DNA from: Ornithomonoglobus_A sp045612845
GTDB taxonomy: Bacteria > Bacillota > Clostridia > UBA1381
Assembly: GCA_045612845.1 (NCBI GenBank)
Contig: JAZKZV010000003.1
Coordinates: 124,001 to 188,000, forward strand
Length of the DNA: 64,000 nucleotides
Direction of reading: 5' to 3'
The position numbers and the translations under genes were made by a program. The notes beneath the pieces were generated by a model that was not told the origin of the DNA, searched no databases, and saw only the letters and a program-made list of their open reading frames with translations. Numbering within the stretch: the first letter of the stretch is position 1; every line of letters begins with the position of its first letter. Positions 51,140 through 59,531 of the stretch are shown here, piece by piece.

Positions 51140-53614
51140 ATGGCAACAAAGCTAAACACAAAAAAATTAACTTCGGAGCAAGAAACATTAAAAAAAGAAA
51201 TTATAGGTAAAGTATCAAGACATTTTGGTAAGGTTTTAGAGGACGTCACACCAAGAATGATTTATACTGCATGTGCACTTACAGCACGCGATATGATAAT
51301 GGAAATGTGGGGAGAATCCCACAAACAGGTAAAGCAGGAAGGCTCAAAAAAGCTATACTATCTTTCGTTCGAATTTCTTATGGGACGTCTTTTGACTACA
51401 AATGTTCTAAATCTTATGCAAACCGAAAATTATGAGGTTGTATTAAACGACTTAGGTTATTCCCTTAACGATATTGCAGAGCTTGAAAATGACGCAGGCT
51501 TAGGTAACGGTGGTCTTGGCAGACTTGCAGCATGCTTTATCGACTCCCTTACAACACTTGATTTACCCGCTTACGGATGTACATTAAGATATGAATACGG
51601 ACTGTTTCAACAGAAAATTGTAGACGGATACCAGACAGAACTTCCTGACCCATGGCTTGAGTACGGTAACGCATGGGAGGTTCCGCGTCCCGAGGAGACA
51701 GTCGAAGTAAAATTCGGAGGTAATGTATGGTCCGAATGGGTAGACGGAAAGCTCGTTTTCCATTACGACAATGTTCGTACAATTCTTGCAATGCCATATG
51801 ATGTTCCGCTTGTAGGTTACGATTCTAAAATAGTAAATAAGCTGAGATTATGGAGTGCAAAATGCCCCGACCATATGAATATGCAGGCATTTAATCAGGG
51901 TGATTATGTCCGTGCAAACGAGGAAAGGGCACTTGCAGAGGTAATCTCAAAGGTACTGTATCCTGAGGATAACCACACAGAGGGCAAGGAACTGCGATTA
52001 AAGCAACAGTATTTTTTGGTAAGTGCCACACTGCAGTGGATTCTACGCGAATTTGAGCAAAGAAACGGTGCAGACTGGTCAAAGCTTCCCGACAAGGTTG
52101 TTGTTCATATAAATGATACTCACCCAACAATGGCAATTCCTGAGCTTATGCGAATTCTTATGGACGAAAAAGGTCTTGGCTGGGAAGAAGCATGGGATAT
52201 TGTAACAAAAACATTTGCTTATACAAACCATACAGTATTATCAGAGGCTCTCGAAAAGTGGCCCGAGCATATGTTTAAAAAGATTTTGCCAAGACTTTAT
52301 ATGATAGTAGAGGAAATGCAAAACCGTCTTCAGGCAAGACTTGATGAGTTCTATCCGGGAGATAGCGGTAAGCACAAATGGATGGCAATTCTTGCAGATA
52401 ATCAGGTGCATATGGCAAACATCTGTCTTGCAAGTTGTTTTGCTGTAAACGGAGTTTCACAGCTTCATACACAAATCTTAAAAGACGATATTTTCCGCGA
52501 TTATTATATGATGAACAAGGATAATTTCCATGCAATTACAAACGGAATAACATTCAGAAGATGGATATGCAACTGTAACAAGGAGCTTTCGGACCTTATT
52601 TCCTCAAAAATAGGCAACGGTTGGAAAAAGAACAGTGAGGAGCTTGCAAAAATAGCAAAATTTGCCGATGATGAAGAGTTCCAGAAGAAGTTTGCAGATA
52701 TTAAGTACAACAACAAGGTAAATCTTGCAAAATATATAAAGGAGCACAACAATATTGATGTAGACCCCAATTCAATTTTTGACGTACAGTCAAAGCGTCT
52801 GCACGAATATAAACGTCAGATGATGAATGTTTTGCATATAATTGCAGAGTATCATATGCTTTTGGAAAATCCGAATATGGAATACTACCCCAAGACATAT
52901 ATATTCGGTGCAAAGGCAGCACCGGGTTATGTAAGAGCAAAGCTTATTATAAAGCTTATAAACTCTGTTGGTGATATGATAAATAACGACGAAAGAATAA
53001 ATGGCAAAATCAAGGTTGTTTTCTTAGAAAACTACAGCGTATCAATAGCAGAAAAGCTTGTAATTGCGGCTGATGTTTCGGAGCAGATTTCTACTGCAGG
53101 TAAAGAGGCATCAGGCACTGGCAATATGAAGTTTATGTTAAACGGAGCAGTTACCTGCGGTACGCTTGACGGTGCAAATGTCGAAATGCTCGAACAGGTT
53201 GGCGAGGATAATATATATATCTTTGGCTTAAAGGCAGACGAGGTTGCTGCACGTGCAAGACTTGGTATAAACAATGCTGATGAGGTAAAACAGATTTATG
53301 CACAAAATCCGCTTATACGTCATGCACTTGACGCTCTTATAGACGGTTCTATCGTAAGCGGTGCAACAAAAATGTTCTACGACTTGTATAATACACTTCT
53401 TTTTGGTGATAATGGTACACCTGATGTATATATGGTTATAAGAGATTTTGAGGAATATATGAAGACACAAGCACAAATTTCTCTCGACTATCAGGATAAG
53501 AAAAAGTGGTGGAAGATGGCGATAATGAATACTGCAATGGCAGGCTTCTTCTCAAGCGACAGAACAATATCGGAATATAACGAAAAAATCTGGAATCTAA
53601 AACCAATAAAGTAA
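51140..53614 (+). CDS. glgP: Glycogen phosphorylase (GT35)
   Basis: 824 residues from the ATG at 51140; a GTG at 51128 directly after AGAGGAGA is the alternative, and neither has ideal spacing. GNGGLGRLAACFIDSLTTL, VHINDTHPTMAIPEL, and the pyridoxal-phosphate lysine in EASGTGNMKFMLNGA are present. It releases glucose-1-phosphate from glycogen. Followed by a long hairpin. Confidence 0.95.
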   Translation: MATKLNTKKLTSEQETLKKEIIGKVSRHFGKVLEDVTPRMIYTACALTARDMIMEMWGESHKQVKQEGSKKLYYLSFEFLMGRLLTTNVLNLMQTENYEVVLNDLGYSLNDIAELENDAGLGNGGLGRLAACFIDSLTTLDLPAYGCTLRYEYGLFQQKIVDGYQTELPDPWLEYGNAWEVPRPEETVEVKFGGNVWSEWVDGKLVFHYDNVRTILAMPYDVPLVGYDSKIVNKLRLWSAKCPDHMNMQAFNQGDYVRANEERALAEVISKVLYPEDNHTEGKELRLKQQYFLVSATLQWILREFEQRNGADWSKLPDKVVVHINDTHPTMAIPELMRILMDEKGLGWEEAWDIVTKTFAYTNHTVLSEALEKWPEHMFKKILPRLYMIVEEMQNRLQARLDEFYPGDSGKHKWMAILADNQVHMANICLASCFAVNGVSQLHTQILKDDIFRDYYMMNKDNFHAITNGITFRRWICNCNKELSDLISSKIGNGWKKNSEELAKIAKFADDEEFQKKFADIKYNNKVNLAKYIKEHNNIDVDPNSIFDVQSKRLHEYKRQMMNVLHIIAEYHMLLENPNMEYYPKTYIFGAKAAPGYVRAKLIIKLINSVGDMINNDERINGKIKVVFLENYSVSIAEKLVIAADVSEQISTAGKEASGTGNMKFMLNGAVTCGTLDGANVEMLEQVGEDNIYIFGLKADEVAARARLGINNADEVKQIYAQNPLIRHALDALIDGSIVSGATKMFYDLYNTLLFGDNGTPDVYMVIRDFEEYMKTQAQISLDYQDKKKWWKMAIMNTAMAGFFSSDRTISEYNEKIWNLKPIK

Positions 53615-53643
53615 TATGTGGGGATGTTAAAAAAGTCCAGATC

Positions 53644-53700
53644 GCAAAAAGAAACAAATTTTAAAAAATCACTCTTTTATTTTAATTTGTTTCTTTTTGC
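53644..53700 (+). terminator. Long hairpin after glgP
   Basis: Perfect 17-bp stem (53644-53660 and 53684-53700; arms begin GCAAAAAGAAAC and end GTTTCTTTTTGC) with a 23-nt loop. It starts 30 nt after the glgP stop. No T tract follows, but the stem itself is T-rich on its 3' side. Confidence 0.65.
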
Positions 53701-53704
53701 TATA

Positions 53705-53778
53705 AACAAACCTCGCCACTCGACGTACCCTTGTACGTCTTCGGGTAACCCAAAGCTTGCGCTTTGGCTCAGTTTGTT
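53705..53778. other. Three-way-junction-like palindrome unit 1
   Basis: Outer stem AACAAAC/GTTTGTT (53705-53711, 53772-53778) encloses two hairpins: GACGTAC-CCTT-GTACGTC (53722-53739) and CCAAAGC-TTGC-GCTTTGG (53750-53767). The region between glgP and the GH13 gene (53615-53930) has no convincing gene. Confidence 0.6.
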
Positions 53779-53815
53779 CATTCTGAATCTTTTTTTCCTA
53801 TCCCCCAAAAGGTAT

Positions 53816-53894
53816 GGGACGTTTTTTTGCTGCTCTCAAAACACTCGGTTTTGTCGCTACAATTTACTCCGTAAATTGTTCACATGAACGTCCC
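53816..53894. other. Three-way-junction-like palindrome unit 2
   Basis: Outer stem GGGACGTT/AACGTCCC (53816-53823, 53887-53894) encloses two hairpins: CAAAAC-ACTCG-GTTTTG (53837-53853) and CAATTTAC-TCC-GTAAATTG (53860-53878). Same architecture and size as unit 1 but different sequence. It lies in the leader of the GH13 gene, 36 nt before the ATG. Confidence 0.6.
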
Positions 53895-53930
53895 GTTATG
53901 CTTTTTACAAATATAAACTGGAGAATATAT

Positions 53931-55859
53931 ATGAATATAGAACATAATTCGCAAGAGCTTTTTTACAGAAGTCCTTTTGGTGCAACACATTGCGAAAGTA
54001 CGGTGCGTCTGAGACTTGCACTTGGCGATGCGGGTATCCCTCATTCTGTAAGGGTTATATATAAAGAGGATAACTCACAAAAAACCTCTCTTGATATGGC
54101 TTTTATTTTTAATATAAATAAAAGCAGTATATACGAGGCAACCCTAAAAATGCCATCATCACCCACACTTTTGTGGTATTATTTTGAGATTACAACAGAT
54201 TTGGGTACTTTTTATTATGCCAACAACAAAGAATGTCTTGGCGGAGCGGGCGAAACATACACCAATATACCCCAAAATCTTTTTCAGATAACGGTTTACG
54301 ATAAGAGCTATAAAACCCCCGATTGGTTTAAAAGCACAGTTGCATACCAGATTTTCCCCGACAGATTCTGTAACGGAAATGATGACGGTTCTTTTTTGGG
54401 CAACAGAGACGATATAATAAAAAGAACCTGGGGCGATACACCCCATTACAAAGCAGAGCAGTTTGGCGGTGAGTACAAGGCTAACGACTTCTTTGGCGGA
54501 AACCTTAAAGGTGTTATAAAAAAACTTCCGTATCTTAAGGATTTAGGAATTTCGGTAATATATCTTAATCCTATTTTTAAGGCATACTCAAATCACAAAT
54601 ATGATACAGGCTCGTATGAAGAGATTGACGAAATGTTCGGAGATGAAGAAACATTTACAGAGCTTTGCCAAAAGGCAGAGGATATGGGAATTAAAATAAT
54701 ACTCGACGGAGTATTTAACCACACAGGCACGGACAGTATGTACTTTAACAAAAATGGTACGTATGATACTGTGGGAGCATATCAAAGTCAACAATCCCCA
54801 TATTATTCGTGGTTTAAATTTTCGAAATGGCCCGAGGAATATGAGTCGTGGTGGGGAATAAAAACACTTCCGCACGTAGAAGAGGAAAGCGAGGAACTAC
54901 GAAAATATCTGCTAAGTACTGATAATTCAATAATAAAAAAATGGCTGAAGCTCGGTGCTTATGGCTGGAGACTTGATGTTGTTGATGAATTACCCGATTT
55001 TTTTGTAAAAGAGCTAAGAAAAAATGCAAAATCACAAAAAAATGACTGTGTAATAATAGGCGAGGTATGGGAGGACGCCTCCAACAAAACCGCCTATGAC
55101 AAAAGACGTGAATACTTTATGGGCGATGAGCTCGATTCGGTTATGAACTATCCCATGCGCAGTGCACTTATAGACGCTGTCCTCGGCAGAATTGACGCGT
55201 CATTACTTTCAAGACGTCTTATGAGTCTTAAAGAAAACTATCCAAAACAGTCATATTACTCGCTTTTAAATATGGTATCGGGGCATGATGTGGAAAGAAT
55301 TGTAACTCTTATGGGAAATGCTCCATCACGCCATGAAGTGAGTAAGGATTTTCAATCATCATTTGTTCTTTCGGGAAACGAGCTTGAAATGGCAAAAGAA
55401 AGAGCAAAGCTCATATTATCACTTCAAATGACATTGCCGGGTGTTCCATGTATATACTACGGTGATGAAATAGGTATGCAGGGCTATGGCGACCCGTTTT
55501 GCAGAGGCACATATCCATGGAATAACACTCATGAGATTGACCCCGAAAATGCTATGTACAATCACTTCAAAAAAATGATAAGCATACGAAATTCATCGAG
55601 TGCATTATCCACGGGCGAATTTGAGTGCGTTTATAATATCGGCTCTGTTTTTGGTTTTGTAAGATATAATAACAACGAAAAATATGTCATATTGGCAAAC
55701 CTTGGAGAAAATGATGAGCGTATACGCCTTGATGTATCTCGCTTTGGTATTCTGGATATGGTATCTGTATTAAATGAAAATGATACACTTACCTCTCAAA
55801 GCGGAATATACTTTGCAGATACAAAAGGATATTCTTTAAATGTTTATAAATGCAATTAA
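53931..55859 (+). CDS. GH13 alpha-amylase-family enzyme (neopullulanase / maltodextrin glucosidase type)
   Basis: 642 residues from the ATG at 53931 with GGAG 7 nt upstream; an upstream ATG at 53814 would read through the palindromes. N-terminal beta-sandwich (about 1-140), then the barrel: IYLNPIFKAYSNHKYDTGSY, LDGVFNHTG, WRLDVVDE with the nucleophile Asp, IGEVWEDAS with the acid/base Glu, and SGHDVERIV in place of the usual NHD. No signal peptide, so it probably trims internal or imported maltodextrin or glycogen. It lies behind the glg operon. Confidence 0.88.
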   Translation: MNIEHNSQELFYRSPFGATHCESTVRLRLALGDAGIPHSVRVIYKEDNSQKTSLDMAFIFNINKSSIYEATLKMPSSPTLLWYYFEITTDLGTFYYANNKECLGGAGETYTNIPQNLFQITVYDKSYKTPDWFKSTVAYQIFPDRFCNGNDDGSFLGNRDDIIKRTWGDTPHYKAEQFGGEYKANDFFGGNLKGVIKKLPYLKDLGISVIYLNPIFKAYSNHKYDTGSYEEIDEMFGDEETFTELCQKAEDMGIKIILDGVFNHTGTDSMYFNKNGTYDTVGAYQSQQSPYYSWFKFSKWPEEYESWWGIKTLPHVEEESEELRKYLLSTDNSIIKKWLKLGAYGWRLDVVDELPDFFVKELRKNAKSQKNDCVIIGEVWEDASNKTAYDKRREYFMGDELDSVMNYPMRSALIDAVLGRIDASLLSRRLMSLKENYPKQSYYSLLNMVSGHDVERIVTLMGNAPSRHEVSKDFQSSFVLSGNELEMAKERAKLILSLQMTLPGVPCIYYGDEIGMQGYGDPFCRGTYPWNNTHEIDPENAMYNHFKKMISIRNSSSALSTGEFECVYNIGSVFGFVRYNNNEKYVILANLGENDERIRLDVSRFGILDMVSVLNENDTLTSQSGIYFADTKGYSLNVYKCN

Positions 55860-55862
55860 AAT

Positions 55863-55906
55863 CAGAGATGACAGTCGGTATGAATTTAAACTGACTGTTA
55901 TCTCTG
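55863..55906 (+). terminator. Hairpin after the GH13 gene
   Basis: 14-bp stem CAGAGATGACAGTC/GACTGTTATCTCTG (one G-U pair) with a 16-nt loop, 3 nt after the stop. No clear T tract. Confidence 0.6.
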
Positions 55907-55951
55907 GTATGCACATAATTTTTGTTAACGATTTAATTGTATAATAAAACA

Positions 55952-56044
55952 TAGAGGGCAATCTCTGTAAATTCTATTTCTCAGACAGACAAATTATAAC
56001 GAATTTGAAACTCGAAATAACGAATTTACACAGACAGCCCTCTA
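55952..56044 (-). ncRNA. Palindromic structured element, copy 2 (candidate small RNA, 3'-UTR structure or MITE)
   Basis: 93 bp. On the minus strand it begins TAGAGGGCTGTCTGTGTAAA, 12 nt after the stop of the LysM gene, and ends GCCCTCTA followed by TGTTTTAT. It aligns along its whole length with the element at 17303-17397 in the same orientation relative to the upstream gene. Stem changes are paired: GGC/GCC here against GAC/GTC there; TTTC/GAAA against TTGC/GCAA; the tip TT/AA against CC/GG. Loop blocks CGAGTTTCAAAT and ATTTGTCTGT are kept. Confidence 0.55.
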
Positions 56045-56056
56045 TTCTTTTAATTA

Positions 56057-56386
56057 TTACTTACATATTGGTATAAGCAATGTATCGCCCACCGTAATGC
56101 ATGAGCTTTCAAGATTATTTATCTCCTTAATCTCATCAACCACCTTGCGGATATTTTCATCAGGATACATTTTACTTACAATACTCCACAAAGTATCACC
56201 CGATGAAACTGTAAATTCCACATATTCACCATCACTTGCCGATGTTGACGGTATACCAATCATAGCCATTAAAATACTAAGTACCAAAATTGTTCCTATT
56301 ACTCCACCAAAAAATCTTCTGCGTCTTTTTAACATTTGTCTTCTCTTGTTTCTTCTTAATCTCATCTGTAAGCTCATTTTCTTCAT
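56057..56386 (-). CDS. SOS-regulated LysM membrane protein, YneA-like division inhibitor
   Basis: 109 residues. A very basic N terminus (RLRRNKRRQMLKRRRR) is followed by one membrane helix (about 27-46) and a C-terminal LysM domain (about 56-107: EFTVSSGDTLWSIVSKMYPDENI ... VGDTLLIPIC). This is the architecture of YneA, which delays division after DNA damage in Bacillus. The gene lies behind a promoter packed with LexA(DinR)-like boxes, which supports the call. lexA itself is not in the window. AGGAGAT precedes the ATG. Confidence 0.78.
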   Translation of the reverse strand: MKKMSLQMRLRRNKRRQMLKRRRRFFGGVIGTILVLSILMAMIGIPSTSASDGEYVEFTVSSGDTLWSIVSKMYPDENIRKVVDEIKEINNLESSCITVGDTLLIPICK

Positions 56387-56402
56387 CTCCTAAAATATTT
56401 CT

Positions 56403-56480
56403 CGAATGTTTGTTCGTCTTTTACTATATTTTAGCAGAAAGTTTGTTCGTTGTCAAGAGTTTTTAACAAAAATTTGTTCG
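56403..56480 (-). promoter_or_regulatory. LexA(DinR)-controlled promoter of the YneA-like gene
   Basis: Minus-strand TTGACA (56451-56456), 17-bp spacer, TAAAAT (56428-56433). Three boxes of the CGAAC-N4-GTTCG type: 56403-56416 (CGAACAAACATTCG, one mismatch), 56436-56449 (CGAACAAACTTTCT, inside the spacer) and 56467-56480 (CGAACAAATTTTTG). They are about 33 and 31 bp apart, roughly three helical turns. Confidence 0.8.
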
Positions 56481-56536
56481 CTTTTTTAAAATATCTCAAA
56501 AATGGGATATTTACTGACATTTTCGCCCATAAAATT

Positions 56537-56571
56537 AACTGCTAAAATCTTATATATTGATTATAGCAGTT
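56537..56571. other. Hairpin between HAD gene and YneA-like promoter
   Basis: AACTGCTAAAATC/GATTATAGCAGTT, 13-bp stem with one mismatch and a 9-nt loop. It may be a second terminator for the HAD gene transcript on the minus strand. Confidence 0.55.
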
Positions 56572-56583
56572 TTAGTGGGTATA

Positions 56584-56603
56584 AAAACGGACAGTGATTG
56601 TCC
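56584..56603 (-). terminator. Terminator of the recD2-HAD transcript
   Basis: Minus-strand hairpin GGACA-ATCAC-TGTCC followed by GTTTTTAT, beginning 1 nt after the HAD stop codon. Confidence 0.75.
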
Positions 56604-56604
56604 T

Positions 56605-57237
56605 TTATAATAATTGAGACCAGCATTTTATATAAATGTCTGATGTTTCTTTTAAAATATCTGTTTCGTGCACATTTGTTTCATCATATACTGCACAGGT
56701 TTTAAATCCGCCCTTTTTTGCGCCTTTAATACCCGCTACAATATCCTCATACACAATGCAATCCCCGGGACTTACCCCTATTCGCTCAGCGGATAAAAGG
56801 TATATATCAGGGTTACTTTTATCGCAACCCACCTCGGTTGAGAATGCATATGCGTCTATGTACTCCAGAATGCCGAGCCTCTTAAATGCACCATCTAAAA
56901 GCTCTTTATAACTGCTGGTTGCAATGGCTATTTTTACTCCGTCATTATGTAGCTTTTTTATGTACTCACACACGTAGGGTTTTGGCGGTATACTGTCTGC
57001 ATATGCTTTTTTTATCATTTCCCTCATTGTATTTATTGATTGTGTAACATCAATATCCAATGACAATAAATTTATAAGGTACGGAAACGATTCCTCCAAC
57101 TGCATCTCTTTTATTTTGAATTTAGTTTCTTCATCAATCACACAACCGTGCATTGCAAAAAAATCTTCACAAACCTTTTCCCATATACTCATAGAATCGA
57201 GTATTGTTCCGTCGACATCGAATATTGCACCTTTCAT
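56605..57237 (-). CDS. HAD-superfamily phosphatase (beta-phosphoglucomutase/PGP-like)
   Basis: 210 residues. Motif I DVDGTILDS (7-15) with nucleophile and acid/base Asp, motif II ATSSYKE, motif III Lys in GCDKSNPDIYL, motif IV IVYEDIVAG. The helical cap sits between motifs I and II, as in subfamily I. The substrate cannot be fixed from sequence. It is last in the apparent decarboxylase-recD2-HAD transcript. Confidence 0.88.
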   Translation of the reverse strand: MKGAIFDVDGTILDSMSIWEKVCEDFFAMHGCVIDEETKFKIKEMQLEESFPYLINLLSLDIDVTQSINTMREMIKKAYADSIPPKPYVCEYIKKLHNDGVKIAIATSSYKELLDGAFKRLGILEYIDAYAFSTEVGCDKSNPDIYLLSAERIGVSPGDCIVYEDIVAGIKGAKKGGFKTCAVYDETNVHETDILKETSDIYIKCWSQLL

Positions 57238-57291
57238 CTTTATAACCTATCCTTTCTGTTACTTGCGGTACAACCCAGTTCTGCAATAAAA

Positions 57292-59529
57292 TCATTCAGA
57301 GGCTTCATTTAAGGTATTTTTTATACTGCACAGTTTCTCGTACAGCCCTGTATACCTTTGAGATGTAAGTATATTTTGTGTCATATGTTTTATTGTTGAT
57401 ACTGCGCCCACAAGCACCACCATATCCCTTGCCCTTGTAACCGCAGTATAGAATAAGTTCTTATTCATAAGTCGTGGAAAATATTTTCCTACCGGAATTA
57501 TTACAATAGGGAATTCACTTCCCTGACTCTTATGCACAGTAATTGCATAGGCAAGGTCTAAATCTTTTAAGAGGTCAAAGCTGTATTCTACCCACTTTTC
57601 GTCATCAAAGAGTATTGTCATAGTACGCTCTGTGGGATAGATTTCTTCTATTATTCCCATGTCCCCATTAAAGATACCAAGTCCCACACTATCATCTTGC
57701 AATGTGTATTCAATATCATAATTGTTTCTCGTCTGCATAACCTTATCACCCGTTCTGAATGTTATACGGTTAAAAACTGCTTCATTTTTTGTGGGTGATG
57801 GCGGATTTATTGCATTCTGGAGTTGTGCATTTAATTCATGTGTTCCCGTTTCTGTCTTCTTGGTCGGTGATATAACCTGAATGTGCGACATAGGGTTTAC
57901 ACCGTAGCTTTTAGGAAGTCGTTTTGTATATAATTCAACCGCAGTCTGCGCAATTCCCGAAAGACTCTCGCGTCTTAAAAAGAAGAAATCATTTGTTTTA
58001 TTATCAAGCTCAGGAATCTGGCAACAGTTTATTTTATGTGCATTGACAATAATTAAACTTTCCTGCGCCTGACGGAAAATCTTAGAAAGCTTTATAACAG
58101 GAATGGCATTGCTCTCTACAATATCCTTTAATACCGTGCCGGGACCTATTGATGGGAGTTGGTCGCTATCACCTACAAGAATTATCCTTGCCCCGTACCT
58201 TACAGCGCGCAGCAACGACGCCATAAGCAAGGTATCCATCATACTTACCTCATCAACAATAATAACGTCTGCCGATAATGGATTTGACTCGTTATGCTTA
58301 AATGTGTGCTCAGTACCCGCAATTTCCGTTTCTAACAGACGGTGTACAGTTTTTGCCTCAAGACCCGTAACCTGAGTCATTCTCTTTGCCGCTCTGCCCG
58401 TTGGTGCAGTCAGGGCAATTTTTAACTTCTGCTCTTTAAAAAGCTTTATAATAACGTTTATTGTTGTGGTTTTTCCCGTACCGGGTCCTCCGGCTATAAC
58501 CATACAACTTGAGGAGAGTGCGCTGAATACTGCATTATACTGCTCACTCGCAAGCTCTACTCCGTCCTCTTGTTGCAGTGCATCTATTCTCTTTTGTGCC
58601 TTTTCCTCGCCCATAAAATCCTTAGGCTCTGTCATGGACATAGATACAAAACGTCTTGCAATATAATATTCTGCCTCGTATAACTCGAACAGATAGAATA
58701 CGTCATTACTGTCAACTACCACTGCAATTATTTCCCTTTCAGTCAGGAGTGATGTATAGGCGTTTTCTATTTCCTCATCTCTTACACCTATCAGATACGA
58801 AATATGCTCGCTAAGGAGTGCTTTTGGCATAAATGTGTGTCCGTCCTGATACGCGGCATTTTTGAGTGTATATTTTATTGCCGCTTTTATTCTGTGGATG
58901 CTATTCTGGGGCATGCCTATATTCATTGCAATTTTATCGGAAACTGCAAATGTAATACCCTGTACCGCATCGGAAAGAATATACGGATTTTCTTTTATTT
59001 TATCAACCGAGCCAGAGCCGAAAATCTGGTATATGCTCGTTGCATAGCCTATAGAGATATTATATTTCTGCAAAAAAACAACAATCCCCTGCATAGACTC
59101 AACCTCTTTTAGAGACTCGGAGATTTTTTTTGCTCTCTCGGCACTTATGCCCTTAATCTCGCTCATTCTTTCGGGATTTTCGAGCATTATTTTAATTGTA
59201 TCTGCGCCGAATTTATCCACAAGCTTTCGTGCAGTTGCATGACGCACACCATATACTATGCCCGAAGAAAGATACGTAAGTATAGAATCCTCGTCAGTAG
59301 GTAAAAGTGTCTGATAATACTCTACACGAAATTGCTCACCATATGTAGGACTTATTACATAATGTCCGTTTGCACTTATATGCTGACCGCATCTTACAAG
59401 AGGCATATACCCGACAACATCGCAATATTCACCCTCATCAGTGTAGATACAGCAGGCGGTATATCCGTTTTCTTCGTTAACGTAGTATATTTCATCAACT
59501 ACACCGCATATTGTTTCAAATTCCGACAT
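57292..59529 (-). CDS. recD2: ATP-dependent DNA helicase RecD2
   Basis: 745 residues from the ATG at 59529, 7 nt after AAAGGA. N-terminal OB-like domain, tandem helix-hairpin-helix region (about 95-200), then SF1B helicase: GGPGTGKTT Walker A, VDEVSMMDTLL, GDSDQLPSIGPG, and the late YAITVHKSQGSEFP motif. It is the RecBC-independent RecD2, involved in replication-fork and mismatch repair. 2 nt after the upstream decarboxylase-like gene. Confidence 0.95.
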   Translation of the reverse strand: MSEFETICGVVDEIYYVNEENGYTACCIYTDEGEYCDVVGYMPLVRCGQHISANGHYVISPTYGEQFRVEYYQTLLPTDEDSILTYLSSGIVYGVRHATARKLVDKFGADTIKIMLENPERMSEIKGISAERAKKISESLKEVESMQGIVVFLQKYNISIGYATSIYQIFGSGSVDKIKENPYILSDAVQGITFAVSDKIAMNIGMPQNSIHRIKAAIKYTLKNAAYQDGHTFMPKALLSEHISYLIGVRDEEIENAYTSLLTEREIIAVVVDSNDVFYLFELYEAEYYIARRFVSMSMTEPKDFMGEEKAQKRIDALQQEDGVELASEQYNAVFSALSSSCMVIAGGPGTGKTTTINVIIKLFKEQKLKIALTAPTGRAAKRMTQVTGLEAKTVHRLLETEIAGTEHTFKHNESNPLSADVIIVDEVSMMDTLLMASLLRAVRYGARIILVGDSDQLPSIGPGTVLKDIVESNAIPVIKLSKIFRQAQESLIIVNAHKINCCQIPELDNKTNDFFFLRRESLSGIAQTAVELYTKRLPKSYGVNPMSHIQVISPTKKTETGTHELNAQLQNAINPPSPTKNEAVFNRITFRTGDKVMQTRNNYDIEYTLQDDSVGLGIFNGDMGIIEEIYPTERTMTILFDDEKWVEYSFDLLKDLDLAYAITVHKSQGSEFPIVIIPVGKYFPRLMNKNLFYTAVTRARDMVVLVGAVSTIKHMTQNILTSQRYTGLYEKLCSIKNTLNEASE

Positions 59530-59531
59530 TT

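Noticed and set aside
53814..53930. N-terminal extension of the GH13 protein from the ATG at 53814
   Set aside because: The extension translates the palindromic unit, lacks a ribosome site, and GGAG stands correctly before the ATG at 53931.
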